Part shown: in pieces, positions 1-6,078 of the stretch | Layout: each line of letters starts with the position of its first letter | Numbering within the stretch: the stretch's first letter is position 1 | NCBI GenBank assembly: GCA_030425945.1 | Contig: JAUHZL010000168.1 | Coordinates: 1-6,753, forward strand | Direction: 5' to 3' | Length of the DNA: 6,753 nucleotides | DNA from: Alphaproteobacteria bacterium | GTDB taxonomy: Bacteria > Pseudomonadota > Alphaproteobacteria > Rhodobacterales > Rhodobacteraceae | The notes under the pieces: model-generated | What the model saw: the letters and a program-made list of their open reading frames with translations, nothing else | The model's database searches: none | Told to the model about the DNA's origin: nothing | Made by a program: the position numbers and the translations under genes

Positions 1-1596
1 GGCGAGATGTGGGACGCCCTCACGACCGGGCGCTACACCGAAGCCGCGCGACGCTCGGATTTCTCCGAAGCGGCGTGGTTCGACCTGGCGGAGCGTTACC
101 CCTACGCGGTCGATCCGGCCTCGAACCCGCTCCTGCGCGTCGTGGCCGAGGCCACGGGCACCGCGGTTCCGATCATGCGGGCCGACTGGATGCTGCGGTT
201 CGCCTCGGAGGCGCCCTACTACGACATGTTCCTCGGCCTGACGTCGCAGATCAGCGATCTGGAGCGCTCCTTCGGGCTGGATGTGCCGCGCGAAATCCGG
301 TCGATGCAGATGATCCGGGCGGGCATGGCGCCGGGGACCTCGGGGGTTTCCGATCACAACCGCATGCTCGAGCGGTTCGAACTGCCGCGCGGCGGGTACT
401 ACTGGAAGTCCTACGACTTCGCCGGGGATGTCGGCGAACAGTCCCTGATCCTGCACCCCGATGGTCCCGGCGACATCGGCGACCTGCCCTCGGGCACGGA
501 CCCGTTCGAGCATGACGGCGGCGAAATGATCTTCATCGCCAAGCGCGACTTCGTGCGCGACGCGCTGCTGTCCTCCAGCCGCTATGGGCGGGATCAACTG
601 GACGTCCTGCTGGAAATGTACGTCGACAACGACCGGCTCGCCGAGATCTATGCCCGCGACCAGCGCAGCTTCATCGGCGCGCTGGCGCAGGCCGGAGCGA
701 CCGAGCGCAACGAGTTCGGGACCGAGATCAGCCTGCGGGCCCCGGACAGCGTCGGCGGCGGCGAGATCTTCACCTACATTGCCGACATGCACTTCGACTC
801 GCTGACCCTCGAGGACGTCGCCCGCGAGTTCCACCTCGACCCCGAGACCCTGCGCGAACGGGCGCGGCGGCTCGGCGATCCGGGCATGACGATGGTGTTG
901 ACCGACTGGCTGACCCGGCTCGACGCAGGCCAGAAGATCCACCGGGACGAACTGGAAACCCACTACGCCAGCCTGCTGGGCCGCCTGACCGATCAGCGGG
1001 CCTATGCACCGGACGAGGGGTATCGCGTCGCGGCACCGCTCGATGCGGCGGACTACGAGGACAGCTTCTACGCCGCCGTCGCCGAAACCGAGGCCCGCGA
1101 CGAGGCGCCGTACGCGCCCGCCGTCACCACCCCGTCCAACTATACCCCGCCCACCGAGGCCGCGGACAAGGTCCTGCTCTACATGTTCAAGACCGCCGAC
1201 ACCTACCGGGTCGGGGACCTTCTCCAGTTCCAGATCGAGACCAGCCGCGATTGCGCCCTCGAGATGTTCTACATCGAGGAAAACGCGTCGATCACCCGGG
1301 TGCCGCAGGAGGTGCTTGGCCCCGTGACCCTGCGAGCGGGTGAGCGGCGGACCATCCCCCATCCGGACAGCCCGCTCGAGATCGTCTTCTCGGCGCCGGG
1401 CAGCAAGGAACGCATGTTCGCCCATTGCGAGGCGGGCGGCCTGTCGCGCCCGTTGCAGCCGGACGAACTGATGGCCTTTGCCCGCGATCGCTCGATGACG
1501 CCGCAGCGCGCGATCGAGTTCCGCGTGATCGAACAGCGTGAAAGCACCGGCAGCGGCGCGGGCTTCTCCTTCCTGACGTTCGACGTGGTGGAGTAG
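1..1596 (+). CDS. 5'-partial large protein with C-terminal DUF4384-like domain, related to c-type-cytochrome-domain proteins
   Basis: The frame is open from the first base; the ATG at 7 sits inside a continuing protein (GEMWDAL), so the true start is left of the window and 531 residues are visible. From memory, the order of motifs matches a family found in Planctomycetes, Myxococcota and Rhodobacteraceae: ADW (nt 181-189), DHNRMLERF (352-378), YYWKSYDF (397-420), HDGGEMIF (511-534), a helical region (about 540-1000), a linker rich in Ala, Pro and Thr (about 1060-1160), and a DUF4384-like beta domain (about 1168-1445; YRVGDLLQFQIETSRDC, LFY-type strand, AGERRTIP). Relatives carry a CxxCH heme or cysteine motif just after GGEIIF; here it is absent, and the only cysteines visible are at 1252 and 1426. 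The protein probably works in the envelope, but no signal peptide can be seen because the N-terminus is missing. It is followed 4 bases later by the OmpA gene, so it is probably co-transcribed with it. The biochemical function is unknown. I am sure of the CDS, fairly sure of the DUF4384-like end and less sure of the cytochrome-type N-terminal relationship. Confidence 0.8.
   Translation, partial: GEMWDALTTGRYTEAARRSDFSEAAWFDLAERYPYAVDPASNPLLRVVAEATGTAVPIMRADWMLRFASEAPYYDMFLGLTSQISDLERSFGLDVPREIRSMQMIRAGMAPGTSGVSDHNRMLERFELPRGGYYWKSYDFAGDVGEQSLILHPDGPGDIGDLPSGTDPFEHDGGEMIFIAKRDFVRDALLSSSRYGRDQLDVLLEMYVDNDRLAEIYARDQRSFIGALAQAGATERNEFGTEISLRAPDSVGGGEIFTYIADMHFDSLTLEDVAREFHLDPETLRERARRLGDPGMTMVLTDWLTRLDAGQKIHRDELETHYASLLGRLTDQRAYAPDEGYRVAAPLDAADYEDSFYAAVAETEARDEAPYAPAVTTPSNYTPPTEAADKVLLYMFKTADTYRVGDLLQFQIETSRDCALEMFYIEENASITRVPQEVLGPVTLRAGERRTIPHPDSPLEIVFSAPGSKERMFAHCEAGGLSRPLQPDELMAFARDRSMTPQRAIEFRVIEQRESTGSGAGFSFLTFDVVE
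1590..1593 (+). promoter_or_regulatory. Shine-Dalgarno GGAG for the OmpA-family gene
   Basis: GGAG lies 7 bases before the ATG at 1601 and overlaps the last codons of the upstream gene (stop TAG at 1594-1596). Ribosomes finishing gene 1 would sit on this site, which suggests translational coupling and supports the ATG at 1601 as the start. Confidence 0.6.
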
Positions 1597-1600
1597 GGCG

Positions 1601-2611
1601 ATGCAGCGGACAGTTCTGGCCGCGCTGGCGGTCACCCTTCTTGCGGCTCCCGCCACGGCCGATTGCGTGGCAGCCCGGTCCGCGCTGGCCGCGTCGCTGG
1701 ACAACGCCCCGGTCGCAACGCTTGCCGACATGGCGCGCGGGCTCGAGGCCGAGGGCTGTTCCTCCGCCGTTGCCGCGGATGCGCTGCGCCAGGTGTCGTC
1801 GGTGGCGGCCCGGCGCGCGGGGGGCCTGCTGGAGACGGGTGATCTCGCCGGGGCCGAGGCGCAGCTTGCTGTTGCCCCTGTGCTGCATTGGGAGGTGCAG
1901 GCGGCGCGCGGCGGGCTGGCGGCCGCCCGCAAGGACCATGCCGAAGCGGCACGCAACCTGAATGCCGCGATCGACACCCTGGGCGATCCCGGCCTGACGC
2001 CGCAGGATCCTGCACTGGAGCCCGTCGTGCCCCGCCTGATGGCCATGGCACAGGAGCAGATGATGCTGGCGGGCAGCGCGCGGACCTCGATGCGTTCGGA
2101 CGGCACCAGCACCGGGGTCATGCGGGCGCTCAGTCGCGGCATCGCGTTTCGCGCCAAGGGCACCGGGGATGCGACGGTCGCGGCAGACCAGCCGGCAACC
2201 GACTACGCCGCCCCTGCGGAGACCGGATACAACATCGTCGCCGCCGCCGCGGCCCGCGTCGAGACGGTGTACCTGCCCGTGCGCTTCGCCTTCGGGCAGG
2301 CGACGCTCGACCCCTCCGGCGTGACCGAGGCCGAGGCCCTGGCCGCCTTCCTCCGGGGACAGGGCGCGGTCGGGCGCATCACCCTGATCGGGCACACCGA
2401 TGACGTCGGGCCGGAGGACGTCAATCTCGACCTGTCGCTGGCCCGGGCCCAGACCGTGCGGGACTTCCTGCGCTCTGCGGGCGTTTCCGCGACGATCCTC
2501 GTCGAGGGGCGCGGCGAGACCGAGCCACCTGCCTACGCGGCGGGCATGACCTATTCGCTGGACGAACAGCGGGCCATCGCGCGTCGCGTGGAGCTGGCCC
2601 TTGGTGGCTAG
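1601..2611 (+). CDS. Secreted OmpA-family peptidoglycan-binding protein
   Basis: This 336-residue protein has a Sec signal peptide (residues 1-20, basic start, hydrophobic core, cut expected after ATA). Cys22 is not in a lipobox because Asp is at -1, so it is a soluble periplasmic or membrane-associated protein rather than a lipoprotein. Residues about 25-215 are Ala-rich and helical (possible TPR-like or solenoid helices; AEAQL, AARNL) with no domain I can name. Residues about 223-334 are an OmpA C-terminal domain: the strand LPVRFAFGQATLD, then GHTDDVG (264-270), N275 and LSLARA (278-283). D267 and R282 fall 15 residues apart, the spacing of the diaminopimelate-binding Asp/Arg pair in Acinetobacter OmpA, so binding to the peptide stem of peptidoglycan is expected. 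There is no N-terminal beta-barrel, so this is an anchor protein rather than a porin. It sits 4 bases after gene 1 and overlaps the following caspase gene, which suggests it helps hold that system at the cell wall. The family call is firm; the partner role is inference. Confidence 0.92.
   Translation: MQRTVLAALAVTLLAAPATADCVAARSALAASLDNAPVATLADMARGLEAEGCSSAVAADALRQVSSVAARRAGGLLETGDLAGAEAQLAVAPVLHWEVQAARGGLAAARKDHAEAARNLNAAIDTLGDPGLTPQDPALEPVVPRLMAMAQEQMMLAGSARTSMRSDGTSTGVMRALSRGIAFRAKGTGDATVAADQPATDYAAPAETGYNIVAAAAARVETVYLPVRFAFGQATLDPSGVTEAEALAAFLRGQGAVGRITLIGHTDDVGPEDVNLDLSLARAQTVRDFLRSAGVSATILVEGRGETEPPAYAAGMTYSLDEQRAIARRVELALGG
2590..2593 (+). promoter_or_regulatory. Shine-Dalgarno GGAG deciding the start of the first caspase gene
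   Basis: GGAG lies inside the end of the OmpA-family gene, 7 bases before a TTG (2601) and 10 bases before a GTG (2604). Both spacings are workable. GTG is the more common start codon, so 2604 is preferred, but TTG 2601 would add only one residue and cannot be excluded. Confidence 0.45.
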
Positions 2612-4211
2612 GCCGCGCGCCCTGGCCGCCGGGCTTCTGCTGACGGCGGCGCTCGGGGTCGGTTCGGCCGGGGCTGCGAGCCTTGGCCTCGTCGTGGGGA
2701 TCAACGACTACGCTGCCTATCCCGAGTACCGGGACGGAATGCCGTTCGGCGTGGCCTATGACCTGATGGGCGCGCGCAACGATGCCGAGCGGATCGCCGA
2801 GGCCATGCGCGACACCGGCATCGATCTGCCCGACCGCCGTCTGCTGCTCGACGGGCAGGCCACCGAGGCTGCGTTTCTCGCCGCCTGGTCTGCAATGCTC
2901 GACGAAGCACAGCCCGGCGACACGCTGATCGTGACCTTCGCGGGGCACGGGGCACAGGAGACCGAGGCCTCGCCGCCCTTTGACGAGGCGGACGGGCGCG
3001 ACGAGATCATCATGTTCCATGATTTCGATCCACAGCGCCCCGGCACCGGACGCCTTACCGATGACGAGTTGCGCGTCCTGCTGGAAGGGGCGTCGGATTA
3101 CAACGTCGTCTGGGTCATGGATGCCTGCCACTCGGGCGGACTGACCCGCTCGGCGGCGCGGACGCTGTCGCGCTTCGGCGGGCTGTTCGAGGGCTTGCCC
3201 GACCCGGCCTTGTCGGACGTGCCCCTCGATCTCGGCGACGGGGCCGCAGATGACGAGAGCCTGCCCCACGTGACCCAGATCCTCGCCACGGCCTCCGAAG
3301 ACCTTCTGGTCGACGAGATCGAGATCGCTGGCGAAATGCATGGCGCGCTGTCGTGGTACTTCGCCGCGGCCCTCTCGGGCAGCGCCGATGCCGACGGGGA
3401 CGGAACGATCACGCGGCGCGAGCTGTCGACCTTTCTCGACACCCGAGTGTTTGCCCGGATGAACCAGAGCCAGCAGCCGCGCGTGCTCCCGCGCGGGGAC
3501 GGACGCCCGGTGCTGGCCGCGCTCTCGGGGGCATCTGCGCGCCCGGTGCGGCCGCAGACGACCTTCGATCTGCCGGTGACCGTGCTCGGGGCCGATCCGC
3601 CGGGCCTGCCCGACACCGGCATCCGGCGGGTTTCGCTGGGCGCGGTCCTCAGCTTCGAGGAGGAGCGCCCAGGCCGCTGGATCGTGCGCAACCAGACCGG
3701 GGACCGGATCACCGTCCTCGATGCCACCGGCAATCCGGAGGCACGTGCGGCCGCCTTGCCCGATACCGCCGCGCCCTTCTTTGCCCGGCAGTCGGCGCTC
3801 GATGCGCTGAAAGGCCTGCTGTCGGACACGCTGCCACCGGCCGTTCTGACCGCGCGGCATGGCAACGGTCTCATGCGGATCGGGGAGCGGGTCGCGTTCG
3901 ACTACACGCTGCCCTCGACGTCGCTGCCCTATCTGACCCTGTTCAACATCGCCTCGAACGGCGCGCTGCAAGCGCTCTATCCCAGCCGCGACGACGGGTT
4001 CGTCCGGGCCGATGGCTTCTCGACGGTGTTCGAGGTCACGCCGCCCACCGGGGTGGATCAGTTGTTCGCCGTGGCCTGCCCGGTCCCGCCGCTGGACCTG
4101 CGCGATCATCTGAAGCGGAACGACGGACGGACCGTGACGCCCGCCCTCGTCGAAACCATCGTGGGACGCGGCTGCCAGGTCGGCACCGCGGGCCTCTACA
4201 CCGACAACTGA
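2604..4211 (+). CDS. Secreted caspase-family (metacaspase-like, C14) protease with EF-hand and DUF4384-like domain
   Basis: This 535-residue protein starts at GTG (TTG at 2601 possible) and overlaps the OmpA-family gene by 8 bases. A signal peptide spans residues 1-24 (basic start, LLLTAALGV core, cut after AGA). The caspase fold covers about 27-290: first strand LGLVVGINDY, catalytic His115 in FAGHG, catalytic Cys175 in DACHSGG. Asp173, two before the Cys, is the metacaspase residue that favours cleavage after Arg or Lys. A canonical 12-residue EF-hand loop runs from D262 to E273 (DADGDGTITRRE), with all ligand positions and the central Gly present, so Ca2+ binding is likely. A middle beta region (about 325-410) is unassigned. 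Residues about 414-500 resemble DUF4384 (YLTLFNIASNG, LYP, VTPPTGVDQLFAVA), like the end of gene 1. Nothing is missing from the active site, so the enzyme is probably active, likely in the periplasm. The natural substrate is unknown. Family call firm; calcium control and specificity are inferred from family knowledge. Confidence 0.93.
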   Translation: MARPRALAAGLLLTAALGVGSAGAASLGLVVGINDYAAYPEYRDGMPFGVAYDLMGARNDAERIAEAMRDTGIDLPDRRLLLDGQATEAAFLAAWSAMLDEAQPGDTLIVTFAGHGAQETEASPPFDEADGRDEIIMFHDFDPQRPGTGRLTDDELRVLLEGASDYNVVWVMDACHSGGLTRSAARTLSRFGGLFEGLPDPALSDVPLDLGDGAADDESLPHVTQILATASEDLLVDEIEIAGEMHGALSWYFAAALSGSADADGDGTITRRELSTFLDTRVFARMNQSQQPRVLPRGDGRPVLAALSGASARPVRPQTTFDLPVTVLGADPPGLPDTGIRRVSLGAVLSFEEERPGRWIVRNQTGDRITVLDATGNPEARAAALPDTAAPFFARQSALDALKGLLSDTLPPAVLTARHGNGLMRIGERVAFDYTLPSTSLPYLTLFNIASNGALQALYPSRDDGFVRADGFSTVFEVTPPTGVDQLFAVACPVPPLDLRDHLKRNDGRTVTPALVETIVGRGCQVGTAGLYTDN

Positions 4212-4221
4212 ACCGAACCGC

Positions 4222-4240
4222 CCGGACGGCGCCGGTCCGG
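4222..4240 (+). promoter_or_regulatory. Intercistronic hairpin between the two caspase genes
   Basis: CCGGAC (4222-4227) and GTCCGG (4235-4240) are perfect 6-base inverted repeats around a 7-base GC-rich loop that could extend the pairing. The hairpin begins 11 bases after the stop of the first caspase gene and ends 15 bases before the Shine-Dalgarno of the second. It is followed by AAAAGTGTTT rather than a clean T-run, so it is a poor intrinsic terminator. It may instead be an attenuator, an RNA-stabilising or processing element, or chance in GC-rich DNA. Confidence 0.35.
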
Positions 4241-4255
4241 AAAAGTGTTTCTGCC

Positions 4256-4261
4256 AAGGAG
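4256..4261 (+). promoter_or_regulatory. Strong Shine-Dalgarno AAGGAG for the second caspase gene
   Basis: AAGGAG lies 6 bases before the ATG at 4268. It fixes this ATG as the start, although the reading frame stays open far upstream (to 3353) in a non-coding frame inside the previous gene. It is the best ribosome-binding site in the window, so the second caspase is likely translated independently of the genes before it. Confidence 0.75.
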
Positions 4262-4267
4262 TTGCGC

Positions 4268-6064
4268 ATGTCCCTTCCACGCCTCGTCCTCGCCGGTCTG
4301 CTTGCGTGCCTTCTCTCGGGGCCCGCGCTGGCCGAGAACCGGGTCGCCTTCGTGGTGGGCAACTCGGAGTACGAACATACCTCGCCGCTCCGGAACCCCG
4401 CCAACGACGCGCGGGTGATCTCGGAGACCCTGCGCGCCCTCGATTTCACGGTGTCGGATCACTACGACCTGACGCGGGACGAGATGACCCGGGCGCTGTC
4501 CGAGTTCCTGCGGACCAACGCCGAGGCCGATGTCACCCTGTTCTACTTCGCCGGTCACGGGATGCAGTTCGAGGGGCGCAACTACCTGATCGGCACGGAC
4601 GCGCGGTTGCAGTCCGAGTTCGACGTGACCAGCGAGGCGCTCGATCTCGAGCGCGTCACCGCGATGCTCGAACGGCAAAGCCGCGCGGCGCTGGTCTTCG
4701 TCGACGCCTGCCGCAACAATCCGCTGGCCGACGATTTCTACCGCACGAATTTCTCGGACACCCGCGCAACGATGAGCCGGGGACTGGCGCCGGTTCAGAC
4801 CACCTCGGAAGGGTCCATGGTCGTCTTTTCGGCCGCGCCGGGGCAGGTGGCCCAGGACGGCAGCGGCGCCAACTCGCCCTTCGCCGAGGCGCTGGTTCGG
4901 CACCTGCCGACCGAGAACGCGGAAGTCCTGTCGCTGATGAAGCGGGTGATCCGGGACGTGAAGGCCGAGACCGGCGATGCGCAGGTTCCGATGGTGACGA
5001 ACGACCTCGTGACCGAGATCTACCTCAACCTCGGCGCGGGTGGGGCCGGGGCCGCGCTCGCCTTCCAGCAGGAAGAGACCCTGTTTGAAGCGGCGCTGTC
5101 GATCGGGACGCAGCGCGGCTGGGACATTTACCTGTCGCGCTATCCGCAGGGCAACTTCCGGGAAATCGCCCTCGCGGAACGCGAACGGCTTCAGGTCGTG
5201 CGGCTGGCCGCGGCCTCGGGCGTGGAGGTCGTCGAAGGCCAGCCGGTGGCCGTCACCGCCGATGTGGCCGAGACGCTGGAGCGCTCGCTCGGGCTGTCGC
5301 GCGCCGACAACATCAAGGTGCAGGAGGCGCTGAACGCCCGGGGCTATGACGTGGGCAATCCGGACGGGGCCGTCGGGCCGCGCACCCGTCGCGCGCTGTC
5401 CCGGTTCCAGACCGCCGTTGGCCTGCAGGCGACCGGGGTGATCACCGAGGCAACGGCCGTCGCGCTCGAGGTGACGCTTGAAGGTTTCGAAAGCGGTGCG
5501 GCCATTGTGGCGGCGTCCGCCGATGCCCGACGCTACGATCCCGAACAGCTTGCGATCATCGAGAACGACGACCGCCTGCTCAAGGCCGTGCGCGAGCTCA
5601 AGAACTACGAACTCGTCTACGGGTTCCACGACGGGCGGCTCTACGTCGTTCCGCTGGTCTGGGGGATCAATTTCCAGCCTGCCAAGGTCCTTGCCGAGCG
5701 TACGGGCGGCTACCTCGCGTCGATCGGGTCCGAGGCCGAGAATCAGTTCATCTTCGATCTCATCCGCCAGGATGATCGTCTGTGGAAACTCAACACGCGT
5801 GGCATCCACTCCTTCGGTCCCTGGATCGGGATGTACCAGACCGAAGGCGCAAGGGAGCCCAGAGGTGGCTTCGTCTGGGTGACCGGCGAGCCCGTCACCT
5901 ACACGAACTTCATGCAGGGCAATCCGAGCAATACGGACAACGAAGAGCACTTCATGGCCTTTGCCCGCTATCACCCGGAAACGGCCGGCGCTGTCGTGCC
6001 CGGTCCGACCTGGGATGACCTGGGCAACTACAACCTCCATGCCCTCGTCATCGAGATCGAGTAA
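4268..6064 (+). CDS. Secreted caspase-family protein with peptidoglycan-binding and C-type-lectin-like domains
   Basis: This 598-residue protein has a signal peptide (1-22, cut after ALA). The caspase domain covers about 24-255: strand RVAFVVGNSEY, His97 in FAGHG and Cys148 in DACRNNP, with the S1-type Asp146. This is the CRNNP subtype common in proteobacterial caspase-like proteins, distinct from the DACHSGG enzyme upstream. Residues about 269-308 resemble the short helical repeat often placed after this subtype (FEAAL, DIYLSRYPQGNFREIA). Residues about 340-402 are a PGB_1 peptidoglycan-binding domain (IKVQEALNARGYDVG, DGAVGPRTRRALSRFQ, GLQATGVI). The C-terminus (about 455-598) is C-type-lectin-like: AERTGGYLASI, WIGM (519-522), GNPSN (551-555), TWDDLG (581-586). 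The sugar- and calcium-binding EPN or QPD triplet appears as NPS, and WND appears as WDD, so sugar specificity cannot be predicted. The start is fixed by AAGGAG upstream. The likely role is a wall-anchored periplasmic protease whose lectin-like end senses or captures a ligand. Domains are well supported; the role is inference. Confidence 0.92.
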   Translation: MSLPRLVLAGLLACLLSGPALAENRVAFVVGNSEYEHTSPLRNPANDARVISETLRALDFTVSDHYDLTRDEMTRALSEFLRTNAEADVTLFYFAGHGMQFEGRNYLIGTDARLQSEFDVTSEALDLERVTAMLERQSRAALVFVDACRNNPLADDFYRTNFSDTRATMSRGLAPVQTTSEGSMVVFSAAPGQVAQDGSGANSPFAEALVRHLPTENAEVLSLMKRVIRDVKAETGDAQVPMVTNDLVTEIYLNLGAGGAGAALAFQQEETLFEAALSIGTQRGWDIYLSRYPQGNFREIALAERERLQVVRLAAASGVEVVEGQPVAVTADVAETLERSLGLSRADNIKVQEALNARGYDVGNPDGAVGPRTRRALSRFQTAVGLQATGVITEATAVALEVTLEGFESGAAIVAASADARRYDPEQLAIIENDDRLLKAVRELKNYELVYGFHDGRLYVVPLVWGINFQPAKVLAERTGGYLASIGSEAENQFIFDLIRQDDRLWKLNTRGIHSFGPWIGMYQTEGAREPRGGFVWVTGEPVTYTNFMQGNPSNTDNEEHFMAFARYHPETAGAVVPGPTWDDLGNYNLHALVIEIE

Positions 6065-6078
6065 CCCCGCCCGCCCCG

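Noticed and set aside
1655..1669. Lipoprotein signal at Cys22 of the OmpA-family protein
   Set aside because: The residue before the Cys is Asp, which does not fit a lipobox; a type I cut after ATA is better.
1292..2704. 470-codon minus-strand open frame across genes 1-3
   Set aside because: It spans several well-supported plus-strand genes and their junctions, has arginine-rich shadow composition and no domain.
3353..4267. Upstream extension of the second caspase frame, giving a 903-residue protein
   Set aside because: This part lies in another frame of the first caspase gene and is Arg/Pro-rich without motifs. The AAGGAG site and the signal peptide both begin at ATG 4268.
2421..4280. 619-codon minus-strand open frame opposite the first caspase gene
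   Set aside because: It lies antisense to a gene with an intact catalytic dyad, signal peptide and EF-hand. Composition is Arg/Gly/His-rich and no motif is recognisable.
5681..6061. Diversity-generating retroelement target in the lectin-like domain
   Set aside because: No reverse transcriptase, template repeat or accessory gene is visible in the window, so only the fold suggests it; it is kept as a check under the lectin finding.
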